Origin: Flavobacterium cupriresistens
Lineage (GTDB): Bacteria; Bacteroidota; Bacteroidia; Flavobacteriales; Flavobacteriaceae
Assembly: GCF_020911925.1 (NCBI RefSeq)
Contig: NZ_CP087134.1
Span: 1,798,001-1,862,000, forward strand
DNA length: 64,000 nt
Direction of reading: 5' to 3'
Shown here: positions 8,868 through 18,191 of the stretch, piece after piece
Layout: every line of letters starts with the position of its first letter
Position numbering within the stretch: the first letter of the stretch is position 1
Notes under the pieces: model-generated
Databases searched by the model: none
Told to the model about the DNA's origin: nothing
Seen by the model: the letters and a program-made list of their open reading frames with translations, nothing else
Program-made: the position numbers and the translations under genes

Positions 8868-8901
8868 AGAAGCTGTCTCAATACTAGAGGCAGCTTTTTT
8901 T
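8868..8901 (+). terminator. Terminator-like hairpin at the left IS end
   Basis: AAGCTGTCTC (8870-8879) pairs imperfectly with GAGGCAGCTT (8887-8896), then a T-run to 8901. It would stop transcription entering from the decayed lipoprotein gene and overlaps the candidate left inverted repeat of the IS. Confidence 0.65.
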
Positions 8902-8905
8902 GCAG

Positions 8906-8937
8906 TTTGTTTTTTTAGGAGCAATTTTGTAAATTTA
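8906..8937 (+). promoter_or_regulatory. Candidate transposase promoter
   Basis: TTTG (8906-8909), 20-nt spacer, then TAAATTTA (8930-8937), one mismatch from TANNTTTG. It lies inside the element, 25 nt ahead of the transposase ATG. Confidence 0.5.
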
Positions 8938-8962
8938 ATCAGTGATTAATAGCTGATTAAAG

Positions 8963-10501
8963 ATGAGATTTAAACATTATGACCAACAGCAAACGATACT
9001 TTTACCTTATTCGTTTGACGATTTAATTCCAGAGAAACATCCTGTTCGAATAGTGGATCAGGTTGTGGAATCAATTAACATCCAGCCTCTTTTAAAAGCC
9101 TACAGCAAAGAAGGCAATCCAGGTTATCATCCAAAGATGCTTCTCAAAGTGATGTTGTATGCCTATATGACCAATGTATACTCTTCTCGAAAGATAGAAC
9201 TGGCACTTCGCGAGAATATTAATTTTATGTGGCTAACTTCGATGACTATTGTAGATCACAATACTATTAACCGTTTTAGAAGTGATAAGCTTAAAGAGAA
9301 TTTTAAAGAGATCTTCAAACAGGTCGTTTTGATGTTAGCATCAGAAGGACTCATCAATCTAAAACAAATCTATACAGACGGAACAAAGATAGAAGCTCAG
9401 GCCGGCAGGTACACTTTTGTCTGGGGCAACAGTATCAAAACCAACAAAGCCAAAATGCTGACTCAGCTGGAAGAATTATGGAACTATGCCCAAAGTATTG
9501 ATAATGAAGACGGCCCCAACCCGGAACCAACTGAGTTCAAGGAAATCAGCAAAGAAGTAATCGAGAAAACTGTAGCTGAAATAGATGCCAAACTCTCTGG
9601 CAATGGAAAGGCTAGCTCCAAAGCAAAAGCCAAATTGCGTTATATTAAAAATAATTTTACTGCTAACTTAGAAAAATATGAAAAGCAGCAAGCTATTCTA
9701 GGAGAAAGAAACAGTTACAGCAAAACCGATACCCAGGCTACTTTTATGCGTATGAAAGAAGACCATATGTTAAACGGACAGCTCAAGCCAGCTTATAATA
9801 CTCAGATATCTACACAAAACCAGATCATCGTTCACTATACCATCCATCAAAATCCAACCGATACCAAAACACTCAAGCCCCACTTGGAAAATTTGGAGCA
9901 GACCTTCGGCAAAAAAGTGTTTAAAAAGATACAAGAGATCACTACAGACGCAGGTTATGGAAGTGAAGAAAACTACGATTATCTGGAGAAAAAAAAGCTA
10001 ACGGCTTTTGTGAAATATAATACTTTTGAAAAAGAACAGGATCAAAACTACCAAAAGAAACACAAGACTTTTAGCAAGGAGAATCTATATTACAATCAGG
10101 AAGAAGACTATTATATATGTCCAATGGGACAGAAAATGCATAAAACCCATGAGAATGAGAAAAAAACGGCAGCGGGATATACTCAGACCTTATCCCATTA
10201 TCAAGCCAAAAACTGTGAAGGCTGTCTCTTGCGAGGACAATGTTTTAAAGCCAAAGGCAACAGAAGCATAGAGCGAAACCACAACCTTGAAAGGCATAAA
10301 CAACAAGCAAGAGAATTACTGCTCAGCGAAATAGGGATACAAAGAAGAAAACAACGCTCTGCCGATGTAGAGCCTGTATTTGCTCAACTCAAACATAATA
10401 ATGGATTTAGACGATTTTCTTTAAAAGGACTTCAAAAAGTTGAATTAGAGTTCGGATTAATGGCTTTAGGTCACAACTTAAGAAAGAAAATTGCAGCATA
10501 A
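8963..10501 (+). CDS. IS1182-family transposase
   Basis: Intact DDE transposase of 512 residues. The N-terminal DUF772-type helical domain (about 15-125) contains PEKHPVRIVDQVV and RENINFMWLT. The catalytic triad is read as Asp139 (IYTDGTKIEA), Asp329 (ITTDAGYGSE) and Glu470 (SADVEPVFAQLKHN). A Cys cluster (CPMGQK, CEGC, GQC) lies between the second Asp and the Glu, as is usual in this family. It carries out cut-and-paste or copy-type movement of the element. The ATG at 8963 fits the promoter just upstream. It is inserted between decayed genes and the SPOR gene. Confidence 0.93.
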   Translation: MRFKHYDQQQTILLPYSFDDLIPEKHPVRIVDQVVESINIQPLLKAYSKEGNPGYHPKMLLKVMLYAYMTNVYSSRKIELALRENINFMWLTSMTIVDHNTINRFRSDKLKENFKEIFKQVVLMLASEGLINLKQIYTDGTKIEAQAGRYTFVWGNSIKTNKAKMLTQLEELWNYAQSIDNEDGPNPEPTEFKEISKEVIEKTVAEIDAKLSGNGKASSKAKAKLRYIKNNFTANLEKYEKQQAILGERNSYSKTDTQATFMRMKEDHMLNGQLKPAYNTQISTQNQIIVHYTIHQNPTDTKTLKPHLENLEQTFGKKVFKKIQEITTDAGYGSEENYDYLEKKKLTAFVKYNTFEKEQDQNYQKKHKTFSKENLYYNQEEDYYICPMGQKMHKTHENEKKTAAGYTQTLSHYQAKNCEGCLLRGQCFKAKGNRSIERNHNLERHKQQARELLLSEIGIQRRKQRSADVEPVFAQLKHNNGFRRFSLKGLQKVELEFGLMALGHNLRKKIAA

Positions 10502-10560
10502 GGGCAATTTTTTTCTGTACTCAGAATTAAGACAATAAATATCAAAATATTATCCAATAA

Positions 10561-10594
10561 AAAAACCGTCTCAAATTTGTATTGAGACGGCTTC
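10561..10594 (-). terminator. Terminator of the SPOR-domain gene / right IS end
   Basis: On the minus strand GCCGTCTCAA pairs with TTTGAGACGG and runs into T7, 24 nt after the SPOR gene stop. It overlaps the candidate right inverted repeat of the insertion sequence, so the element and the host gene share this structure. Confidence 0.75.
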
Positions 10595-10617
10595 TTGTTT
10601 TTTCTGTTTAGCTGTTA

Positions 10618-11007
10618 CTATCTTCCCGGTTTGATTAAAAAGACACTTTTGTATCGTTTTTTGATCTCTGCCAAATTGCGTTCGGCTTCAATTTTTGTTT
10701 TGAAATTTCCAACGATTACCTTGTAGTTTGGCGTGTTGAAAATTATCGTTCCGTCAATAGTGTTATATTCTTTCTTGAAATCTGTAAGTGTTTTTTTAGC
10801 CTCATCACTTTTGCCACTAAAAATTTGAATTCTATAGGTGTCGTTTGTACTTATTGATGTGTTAATTTTTCGTTTGTCGTTCAGTAATTGCTCAAATTTT
10901 GGGTCCTGATTTAAGGTTAAATTTTGGTCTTGAGCATTAATGTTATAAGCTAAAGTGATCATTGTTAGTGTTAGGTAGACTCTTTTGGAGGGAGTTAAAA
11001 TTCTCAT
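10618..11007 (-). CDS. SPOR-domain exported protein
   Basis: Small protein of 129 residues: a signal peptide (about 1-25, ending NINAQ), a short linker, then a SPOR domain (about 55-129; YRIQIFSGKSDEAKK ... YKVIVGNFKTKIEAERNL). SPOR domains bind peptidoglycan stripped of stem peptides, so a periplasmic cell-wall role is likely. A longer frame begins with TTG at 11028, but that codon lies inside the -7 box TATTTTTG (11033-11026 on the minus strand), so ATG 11007 is the start. Monocistronic, divergent from the Alternative Complex III operon. Confidence 0.85.
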   Translation of the reverse strand: MRILTPSKRVYLTLTMITLAYNINAQDQNLTLNQDPKFEQLLNDKRKINTSISTNDTYRIQIFSGKSDEAKKTLTDFKKEYNTIDGTIIFNTPNYKVIVGNFKTKIEAERNLAEIKKRYKSVFLIKPGR

Positions 11008-11025
11008 AATGTGATAGTTTTTATG

Positions 11026-11033
11026 CAAAAATA
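11026..11033 (-). promoter_or_regulatory. -7 box of the SPOR gene
   Basis: Minus-strand TATTTTTG matches TANNTTTG. It lies 19 nt upstream of ATG 11007 and overlaps the alternative TTG start, which it rules out. No clear -33 TTTG is seen. Confidence 0.5.
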
Positions 11034-11109
11034 GTATTTAATGTTTGTGTGGAAAATTTTAATTTTATTTAGAATTGATATAAATTGGTATTTAAGGGTA
11101 TTTTAAGGT

Positions 11110-11139
11110 TTTGAGAATAGTTCATAAGTCGTATTTTTG
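11110..11139 (+). promoter_or_regulatory. Promoter of the Alternative Complex III / oxidase operon
   Basis: TTTG (11110-11113), 18-nt spacer, TATTTTTG (11132-11139). It predicts an RNA start near 11145 and a leader of about 80 nt before actA. No other strong promoter is seen before coxA, so actABCDEF-coxBA is probably one transcript ending at 22817. Confidence 0.65.
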
Positions 11140-11227
11140 TGCAAGTTTTAAAAGAAGGTGTTCGGTTTTTGCTGTTTTTGTTACAGAAAAAATCATACCA
11201 AAAAATTAGTAGATAATTTTATACTAT

Positions 11228-12559
11228 ATGAAAAAGGTGGGTAACCATAATTCGATCTCAAGAAAATTAATGCTTAGCTTATCGCTAACGCTGATTTTCT
11301 CCCTAACTTCATTTGCTCAAGATGCTGCTGCTCCTGCAGCGCCTGAAGCTGCTGCTCCGGCTGCAACTGCAGGTGGTGATCCAGTAAAAGGGAAAGAACT
11401 TTTTAATGCAAATTGCGCTGCATGTCACAAATTAGATGCCAAATCTACAGGTCCCGCTTTGAGGGGAGTTGCCGATAAGCATGATAAAGCTTGGATTTAC
11501 AAGTGGGTGCACAACAGTTCTGACATGATTAAGTCAGGTGATGCTGTAGCAGTAAAACTTTTTGAAGAAAACAACAAGTCTGTAATGACTTCTTTTCCTC
11601 AATTATCAGAAGGTGATATTGATAATATTTTAGCGTATACTTCTGAAAAGAAAGCTGAGCCAGCTCCTGGTCCTGGTGGAGCTGCCACGCCTCCTGGGAC
11701 AAATGTTGAAGGAAGCGGAATTTCAAATAATATTATTTTAGGTGCTCTTGCTCTTGTGATGGCTATCTTGGTTGTGATGTTGTTCATGGTGAACAAAGTA
11801 TTAACTAAAGTAGCAAGTAATAATGGTATTGTAGTAGCTCCAAAAGAAGCAAGAACTCCAATCTGGAAAGCATTTGCCAGAAATCAATTCTTGGTTTTAG
11901 TAACTTCTATATTTTTGCTATTGGCAAGTGGTTATTTTGTATACGGTTACCTGATGCAGGTAGGTGTTGATCAGAATTATGAGCCAATTCAGCCAATACA
12001 TTATTCTCATAAAATTCACGCAGGTGATAATGAGATCAATTGTAAATATTGTCACTCTGCTGCTCGTGTGAGTAAAACAGCTGGTATTCCTTCTTTGAAT
12101 GTTTGTATGAACTGTCATAAAAACATTTCTGAAGTTGCTGAAACTACTGCTACTCCTGAGTACAGCAAGGCTTTCTACGATGCTCAAATTCAAAAATTAT
12201 ATGATGCAGTTGGATGGGATAAAGCGAAACAAGCTTATACCGGAAAAACACAACCAGTAAAATGGGTTCGTATTCATAATTTACCTGATTTTGTGTATTT
12301 CAATCACTCACAGCACGTTTCTGTTGCAGGTGTTGAGTGTCAAACTTGTCATGGACCAGTACAAGAATTTGAAATCATGAAGCAATACTCTAAATTAACA
12401 ATGGGATGGTGCGTTGATTGCCATAGAAAAACTGATGTTAAGATGGAAGGAAATGCTTACTATGATAAAATTCATGCTGAACTTTCTAAAAAATACGGTG
12501 TAGAGAAATTGACTGCAGCGCAAATGGGAGGTTTAGAATGCGGTAAATGCCACTATTAA
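11228..12559 (+). CDS. actA: Alternative Complex III subunit ActA, six-heme cytochrome c
   Basis: Membrane-anchored periplasmic multiheme cytochrome (443 residues) of the menaquinol-oxidising Alternative Complex III. A signal peptide (about 1-31) is followed by an N-terminal monoheme cytochrome c domain with CAACH (63-67). A Pro/Ala linker and two membrane segments (about 168-190 and 220-244) come next, then a pentaheme domain with CKYCH 272, CMNCH 293, CQTCH 371, CVDCH 395 and CGKCH 438. The classical ActA is pentaheme; the extra N-terminal domain is a fusion that could relay electrons towards the oxidase encoded downstream. First gene of the operon. Confidence 0.93.
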   Translation: MKKVGNHNSISRKLMLSLSLTLIFSLTSFAQDAAAPAAPEAAAPAATAGGDPVKGKELFNANCAACHKLDAKSTGPALRGVADKHDKAWIYKWVHNSSDMIKSGDAVAVKLFEENNKSVMTSFPQLSEGDIDNILAYTSEKKAEPAPGPGGAATPPGTNVEGSGISNNIILGALALVMAILVVMLFMVNKVLTKVASNNGIVVAPKEARTPIWKAFARNQFLVLVTSIFLLLASGYFVYGYLMQVGVDQNYEPIQPIHYSHKIHAGDNEINCKYCHSAARVSKTAGIPSLNVCMNCHKNISEVAETTATPEYSKAFYDAQIQKLYDAVGWDKAKQAYTGKTQPVKWVRIHNLPDFVYFNHSQHVSVAGVECQTCHGPVQEFEIMKQYSKLTMGWCVDCHRKTDVKMEGNAYYDKIHAELSKKYGVEKLTAAQMGGLECGKCHY

Positions 12560-12591
12560 TCGAATTATTAAGATTTTAATATTTATATACA

Positions 12592-15500
12592 ATGTCATCA
12601 AACAAAAAATACTGGAAAAGTGTTGAGGAACTAGAAAATAGTTCTATTGTTGAGGCGCTTAGAAATAACGAATTTGTTGAAGAAATTCCAACAGATGAAT
12701 TCTTAGGTAATGCTGATGCATTAGCTTCATCTGGAACTTCACGTCGTGACTTTTTAAAGTACGTAGGGTTTAGTACTGCAGCCGTAACGCTAGCAGCTTG
12801 CGAAGGCCCTGTTCACAAGTCTATACCTTATGTGTTACAACCAGAACAAATCATTCCTGGTGTTGCAGATTATTATGCAACTACTGTTTTTGATGGTTTT
12901 GATTTTGCTAACCTTTTAGTGAAAACTCGTGAAGGTCGTCCAATTAAAATTGAAAACAATACTATTTCCGGAGCTAAGTTTTCAGCCAATGCAAGAATTC
13001 ACGCGTCTATCTTGTCGTTATATGACAGTATGCGTTTGAAAGAACCTAAATTGGATGGAAAAAATAGTAGCTGGTCTGCTGTTGATTTAAGAATCAAATC
13101 AGGGATTGCTGCTGCGAAAGCTAAAGGAGGTCAAGTGGTATTGTTGACAAATACTTTGGCGAGTCCGTCTACTGAAAAATTAATTGCTGATTTTATTGCT
13201 AAAAATCCAAATGCTAAGCATGTGGTTTATGATGCAGTTTCTTCATCAGATGCTTTAGATGCATTCGAAACAGTTTACGGTGAAAGAGCTTTAGTTGATT
13301 ATGATTTCTCAAAAGCTTCTTTAATTGTTGCTGTTGGAGCTGATTTCTTAGGAGATTGGCAAGGTGGTGGATACGATTCAGGATATGCAAAAGGACGTAT
13401 TCCTCAAAACGGAAAAATGTCTCGTCATTTCCAGTTCGAATCTAACATGACATTGTCCGGAGCTGCTGCTGATAAGCGTATTTCGATGACAGTTGAAAAT
13501 CAGAAACAAGCTTTAGTTCAAATATATAATGTTATTGCAGGTGCTTCTATTGGAGTTACTTTGGATCCTACAGTGAAAGCTGAAGTAGTGAAAGCTGCTC
13601 AGCAATTAAAAGCTGCCGGATCAAAAGGAGTCTTGGTATCTGGAATTGAAGATAAAAATGCTCAGTTATTAGTTTTAGCTATCAACCAAGTGTTGGCTAG
13701 TGAAGCTTTTAGTACTGCTGGAACAAGACAAATTAGAAAAGGTTCTAATGCAGTTGTTGCTCAGTTGATCAAAGATATGAATGCAGGTAGTGTTCATACT
13801 TTAATTATGAGTGGTGTTAACCCGGTTTACACATTAGCTGATTCTGCTGCTTTTGTTTCGGGATTGAAAAAAGTAGATACGTCTGTTGCTTTTTCTTTAA
13901 AAGAAGACGAAACAGCTTCTATTGTTAAGATTGCTGCTCCTGTTGCTCACTACTTAGAAGCATGGGGTGATGTTATGATAACAAAAGGAACGTATAGTTT
14001 GACTCAGCCAACTATCCGTCCTATATTTAATACAAAACAATTTCAAGACGTTTTATTATCGTTAAACGGAATTTCCGGAACTTTCTATGATTACATCAAA
14101 GCTAATTCAGCTGGTGTTGTTGTAGGTTCTTCTTGGAACAAAGTTTTACATGATGGTGTTTTTGTAATGGGATCATCTGCTTTAGCTGCTGGTTCATTTG
14201 ATTATAATGCAGCTGCAACCGCAGTTTCTAAATCAAAAGCAGCCGGTGACTTCGAATTAGTATTGTACACTAAAACGGGTATGGGTGACGGACAACAAGC
14301 GAACAACCCTTGGTTGCAAGAGTTTCCGGATCCAATCACAAGAGTTTCTTGGGATAACTATGTTACCGTTTCGAATGCAGATGCTAAGAAATTAGGTTTA
14401 ACAAATGAAATCGTTGCCAATGGTGGTTTGAATGGTAGTTATGCTACAATTACAACAGGTGATGGTGTTAAGTTGGAAAATGTTCCTGTAATTGTTCAAC
14501 CAGGACAAGCTGTTGGTACAGTTGGTATGGCTGTAGGTTACGGACGTAAAGCGGCTTTAAAAGAAGAAATGCAAGTAGGTTTAAACGCTTACGCTTTATA
14601 TAAAAACTTTAATAGTGTTCAGACTATCTCTATTGCTAAGGCAAATGGAGAGCATGAGTTTGCTTGTGTTCAAGGTCAGAAAACATTAATGGGTAGAGGA
14701 GATATTATTAAGGAAACTACTCTTAAGGTATTTAATACTGAAGATGCAGAACATTGGAATCCACAACCAATGGTATCTTTAGATCACGAAGAAGTTGAAG
14801 CTACAACAGTTGATTTATGGGAGTCATTTGATCGTTCTACAGGACATCACTTTAATCTTTCTATCGACTTAAATGCTTGTACTGGATGTGGAGCATGTGT
14901 TATTGCTTGTCATGCTGAAAACAACGTACCGGTTGTAGGTAAAGCAGAGGTAAGAAGAAGTCGTGATATGCACTGGTTGCGTATTGACAGATACTATTCT
15001 TCTGAAAGTACTTTTGAAGGTGATAACGAAAGAAAAGAAAATATAGCTGGTTTATCTAGTTCATTGTCTACATTTAACGAAATGGAAAAACCAGGGGATA
15101 ACCCGCAAGTGGCTTTCCAACCGGTAATGTGTCAACACTGTAACCACGCACCATGTGAAACGGTTTGTCCTGTTGCTGCGACTTCTCACGGTCGTCAAGG
15201 TCAAAACCATATGGCTTATAATAGATGTGTTGGTACTCGTTACTGTGCAAACAACTGTCCTTATAAAGTACGTCGTTTCAACTGGTTCTTGTACAACAAA
15301 AACAGTGAATTCGATTACCACATGAATGATGACTTAGGTCGTATGGTATTAAACCCAGACGTAAACGTTCGTTCTCGTGGAGTAATGGAAAAATGTTCTT
15401 TCTGTATTCAAAGTACACAAGCGGTTATTCTTCAAGCTAAACGTGAAGGAAGAGTAGTAGCGAAAGATGAATTCAATAATACTTGTGCATGTTCAGCTGC

Positions 15501-15651
15501 TTGTTCTTCTGGAGCAATGGTTTTTGGAGATGTTAATGATAAAGAAAGTGAAGTTGCTAAACTTGCTGAAAGTGAAAGAATGTATCACTTATTAGAGCAT
15601 GTTGGTACAAAACCAAACGTTTTCTATCATGTTAAAGTTAGAAACGTTTAG
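12592..15651 (+). CDS. actB: Alternative Complex III subunit ActB, Fe-S/molybdopterin-like
   Basis: Large periplasmic iron-sulfur subunit, 1019 residues. A twin-arginine motif SRRDFLK (50-56), offset behind a long N-terminal extension, marks export by Tat. A molybdopterin-oxidoreductase-like region (about 75-720) follows. Family knowledge says ActB binds no molybdenum cofactor. The C-terminal ferredoxin-like region has Cys clusters CTGCGACVIAC (about 763), CQHCNHAPCETVC (about 846), CVGTRYCANNC (about 878), and CSFC with CACSAAC (about 934-970). Together they bind three [4Fe-4S] and one [3Fe-4S] cluster in known homologues. It passes electrons between ActC and ActA. Confidence 0.95.
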   Translation: MSSNKKYWKSVEELENSSIVEALRNNEFVEEIPTDEFLGNADALASSGTSRRDFLKYVGFSTAAVTLAACEGPVHKSIPYVLQPEQIIPGVADYYATTVFDGFDFANLLVKTREGRPIKIENNTISGAKFSANARIHASILSLYDSMRLKEPKLDGKNSSWSAVDLRIKSGIAAAKAKGGQVVLLTNTLASPSTEKLIADFIAKNPNAKHVVYDAVSSSDALDAFETVYGERALVDYDFSKASLIVAVGADFLGDWQGGGYDSGYAKGRIPQNGKMSRHFQFESNMTLSGAAADKRISMTVENQKQALVQIYNVIAGASIGVTLDPTVKAEVVKAAQQLKAAGSKGVLVSGIEDKNAQLLVLAINQVLASEAFSTAGTRQIRKGSNAVVAQLIKDMNAGSVHTLIMSGVNPVYTLADSAAFVSGLKKVDTSVAFSLKEDETASIVKIAAPVAHYLEAWGDVMITKGTYSLTQPTIRPIFNTKQFQDVLLSLNGISGTFYDYIKANSAGVVVGSSWNKVLHDGVFVMGSSALAAGSFDYNAAATAVSKSKAAGDFELVLYTKTGMGDGQQANNPWLQEFPDPITRVSWDNYVTVSNADAKKLGLTNEIVANGGLNGSYATITTGDGVKLENVPVIVQPGQAVGTVGMAVGYGRKAALKEEMQVGLNAYALYKNFNSVQTISIAKANGEHEFACVQGQKTLMGRGDIIKETTLKVFNTEDAEHWNPQPMVSLDHEEVEATTVDLWESFDRSTGHHFNLSIDLNACTGCGACVIACHAENNVPVVGKAEVRRSRDMHWLRIDRYYSSESTFEGDNERKENIAGLSSSLSTFNEMEKPGDNPQVAFQPVMCQHCNHAPCETVCPVAATSHGRQGQNHMAYNRCVGTRYCANNCPYKVRRFNWFLYNKNSEFDYHMNDDLGRMVLNPDVNVRSRGVMEKCSFCIQSTQAVILQAKREGRVVAKDEFNNTCACSAACSSGAMVFGDVNDKESEVAKLAESERMYHLLEHVGTKPNVFYHVKVRNV

Positions 15652-15689
15652 TAAAAAATAATTATTAATTAGAAACAATATAAAGGATT

Positions 15690-17093
15690 ATGTCGTCTCA
15701 TTACGAAGCACCCATTAGAAAACCTTTAGTTATAGGTGATAAATCTTATCACGATGTAACAGTAGATGTAGCTGCACCTGTTGAAGGTAAAGCAAATAAA
15801 CATTGGTGGATTGTATTTACAATCGCATTAACGGCCTTCCTTTGGGGATTAGGTTGTATTATTTACACTGTATCTACCGGTATCGGAACATGGGGATTAA
15901 ATAAAACAGTTGGTTGGGCCTGGGATATCACTAACTTCGTTTGGTGGGTTGGTATTGGTCACGCAGGAACATTGATTTCTGCCGTATTATTACTTTTCCG
16001 TCAGCGTTGGAGAATGGCGATTAACCGTTCTGCAGAAGCTATGACTATCTTCTCAGTAGTTCAGGCAGGTTTATTTCCAATTATTCACATGGGTCGTCCA
16101 TGGTTAGCATACTGGGTTTTACCTATTCCAAATCAATTTGGATCATTATGGGTAAACTTTAACTCACCGCTACTTTGGGACGTATTCGCAATCTCAACGT
16201 ACCTTTCGGTATCATTAGTATTCTGGTGGACTGGATTGTTACCTGACTTTGCAATGCTACGTGATAGAGCAATAACACCTTTCCATAAAAGAGTATATTC
16301 TATCCTAAGTTTTGGATGGAGTGGTAGAGCAAAAGACTGGCAACGTTTTGAAGAAGTATCTTTGGTACTTGCAGGATTAGCTACGCCACTTGTACTTTCT
16401 GTACACACTATTGTATCTATGGACTTTGCTACTTCTGTAATTCCAGGATGGCATACTACAATTTTCCCTCCATACTTCGTTGCTGGAGCGGTATTCTCAG
16501 GATTTGCAATGGTAAACACCTTGTTGATCATTATGAGAAAAGTTTCAAACTTGGAAGCTTATATTACACTTCAACATATCGAATTAATGAATATTGTAAT
16601 CATGATTACAGGTTCTATCGTTGGGGTTGCTTACATCACTGAGTTATTTGTAGCTTGGTATTCAGGTGTAGAATATGAGCAATATGCGTTCTTAAACAGA
16701 GCTACCGGACCTTACTGGTGGGCATATTGGTCAATGATGACTTGTAACGTTTTCTCTCCGCAATTTATGTGGTTCAAAAAACTAAGAACAAGTATCATGT
16801 TTTCATTTATTATTTCGATTGTAGTAAACATCGGAATGTGGTTTGAAAGATTCGTAATTATTGTTACTTCTTTACATAGAGATTACCTTCCATCTTCTTG
16901 GACAATGTTCTCACCAACATTTGTTGATATTGGAATTTTCATCGGAACAATTGGTTTCTTCTTCGTATTGTTTTTATTATACTCTAGAACATTCCCTGTA
17001 ATTGCTCAGGCAGAGGTGAAAACAATTTTGAAAGGAACAGGAGATAATTATATTAGAGAAAGAGCAGCAAATAAAGATTCACATCATGAGTAA
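15690..17093 (+). CDS. actC: Alternative Complex III subunit ActC (NrfD-like)
   Basis: Polytopic inner-membrane protein of 467 residues, NrfD/PsrC family, with about ten hydrophobic segments beginning near residue 38 (WWIVFTIALTAFLWGLGCII). In Alternative Complex III this subunit holds the menaquinol site on the periplasmic side and delivers electrons to the Fe-S clusters of ActB. The reading frame overlaps actD by 8 nt, which points to translational coupling. The length and Trp-rich loops (WLAYWVLPIPN) fit the family. Confidence 0.95.
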   Translation: MSSHYEAPIRKPLVIGDKSYHDVTVDVAAPVEGKANKHWWIVFTIALTAFLWGLGCIIYTVSTGIGTWGLNKTVGWAWDITNFVWWVGIGHAGTLISAVLLLFRQRWRMAINRSAEAMTIFSVVQAGLFPIIHMGRPWLAYWVLPIPNQFGSLWVNFNSPLLWDVFAISTYLSVSLVFWWTGLLPDFAMLRDRAITPFHKRVYSILSFGWSGRAKDWQRFEEVSLVLAGLATPLVLSVHTIVSMDFATSVIPGWHTTIFPPYFVAGAVFSGFAMVNTLLIIMRKVSNLEAYITLQHIELMNIVIMITGSIVGVAYITELFVAWYSGVEYEQYAFLNRATGPYWWAYWSMMTCNVFSPQFMWFKKLRTSIMFSFIISIVVNIGMWFERFVIIVTSLHRDYLPSSWTMFSPTFVDIGIFIGTIGFFFVLFLLYSRTFPVIAQAEVKTILKGTGDNYIRERAANKDSHHE

Positions 17094-17610
17094 TAAAGTA
17101 ATATACGCCATTTATAATGACGATGATATTTTGATGGATGCAGTAAAGAAAACCAGAGCTGCACATCATCATATTGAAGAAGTTTTTACTCCATTCCCAG
17201 TTCACGGATTGGATAAAGCTATGGGATTAGCACCAACTAGATTAGCAATTTGTGCTTTCTTATACGGTTGTGTTGGTATCTCTGTTGCAACAACAATGAT
17301 GAGTTATATTATGATTCATGACTGGCCACAAGATATTGGTGGAAAACCAAGTTTCAGTTTCATTCAAAATATGCCGGCATTTGTGCCTATTATGTTTGAG
17401 ATGACTGTATTTTTTGCTGCCCACTTAATGGTTATTACTTTTTATATGAGAAGTAGATTATGGCCATTTAAAGAAGCTGAAAATCCTGATGTAAGAACAA
17501 CAGATGACCATTTTTTAATGGAAGTTGCTGTAAACGATAACGAAGCAGAACTAGTTTCTTTTTTCGAAGGTACAGGAGCAGTTGAAGTTAAAGTAATTGA
17601 AAAGAATTAA
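17086..17610 (+). CDS. actD: Alternative Complex III subunit ActD (DUF3341)
   Basis: Small membrane subunit of 174 residues with the DUF3341 fold. A cytoplasmic N-terminal domain (1-60; AIYNDDDILMDAVKKTR ... YTPFPVHGLDKAMG-type region) is followed by two transmembrane helices (about 62-85 and 105-127), then an acidic C-terminal tail. In the known complex it packs against ActC and is not redox active. It overlaps actC by 8 nt and ends 8 nt before actE. Confidence 0.93.
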   Translation: MSNKVIYAIYNDDDILMDAVKKTRAAHHHIEEVFTPFPVHGLDKAMGLAPTRLAICAFLYGCVGISVATTMMSYIMIHDWPQDIGGKPSFSFIQNMPAFVPIMFEMTVFFAAHLMVITFYMRSRLWPFKEAENPDVRTTDDHFLMEVAVNDNEAELVSFFEGTGAVEVKVIEKN

Positions 17611-17618
17611 TTGTAGCT

Positions 17619-18164
17619 ATGAAAAGGATATATAAAATAACACTTTTAGTTGGTATAACTATTTTAGTTTCATCATGCCACAATAATTCGGCACCAAACT
17701 ATCAGTATTTCCCTAATATGTATGAGTCTGTGGCTTACGAGCCATATACAGAGGCAAAAATATTTAAAGGAGGAAAAGAAGGACAGCTTCCTGTAGAAGG
17801 AACTATCAATAGAGGTTTTGAACCTTACGAGTATGAGAATTCAACGGCTGGTTATGAATTGGCGAAAGCAAATTTAAAATCACCTTTGACTGAAGCAGAA
17901 AGAAGTTCTGAAAAAGGAAAAGAGCTTTTCGAAATTTACTGTATCAGTTGTCACGGTGCAACTGGAAACGGTAAAGGTAAATTGGTTGAAAGAGAAAAAT
18001 TTCTTGGAGTACCTAGCTATAAAGACAGAGTTATCACAGAAGGAAGTATCTTTCACGTTGAAACTTATGGTTTAAATGCAATGGGTTCACATGCAAATCA
18101 ATTAAGTGCCCACGAACGTTGGTTAGTTGCTGACTATGTTCTGAAACTAAAAAGCCAATTATAA
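17619..18164 (+). CDS. actE: Alternative Complex III subunit ActE, monoheme cytochrome c lipoprotein
   Basis: Periplasmic cytochrome c of 181 residues anchored by a lipid: lipobox LVSSC with Cys20. One heme site CISCH (108-112) lies in a class I cytochrome fold, with a likely Met ligand in NAMGSHANQL near the C-terminus. In Alternative Complex III, ActE lies next to the pentaheme ActA and is a candidate electron exit towards the oxidase. It follows actD by 8 nt. The upstream region PNMYESVAYEPY is typical of ActE. Confidence 0.93.
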   Translation: MKRIYKITLLVGITILVSSCHNNSAPNYQYFPNMYESVAYEPYTEAKIFKGGKEGQLPVEGTINRGFEPYEYENSTAGYELAKANLKSPLTEAERSSEKGKELFEIYCISCHGATGNGKGKLVEREKFLGVPSYKDRVITEGSIFHVETYGLNAMGSHANQLSAHERWLVADYVLKLKSQL

Positions 18165-18191
18165 TTGTTGAACAAACTGATCGTAATAGAT

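Larger units (their letters stand above)
8867..10596 (+). mobile_element. IS1182-type insertion sequence
   Basis: A single intact transposase gene is bracketed by candidate terminal inverted repeats. The left end begins AAGAAGCTGTCTCAATAC (8867). The right end on the opposite strand reads AAGAAGCCGTCTCAATAC (ending at 10596). They agree at 17 of 18 positions. Both ends can also fold as terminator hairpins, so the similarity may partly reflect that function. No target duplication is obvious by eye. The copy appears potentially active because the transposase is uninterrupted. Confidence 0.65.

Noticed and set aside
8860..10610. Target-site duplication around the insertion sequence
   Set aside because: No convincing short direct repeat flanks the candidate ends by eye.
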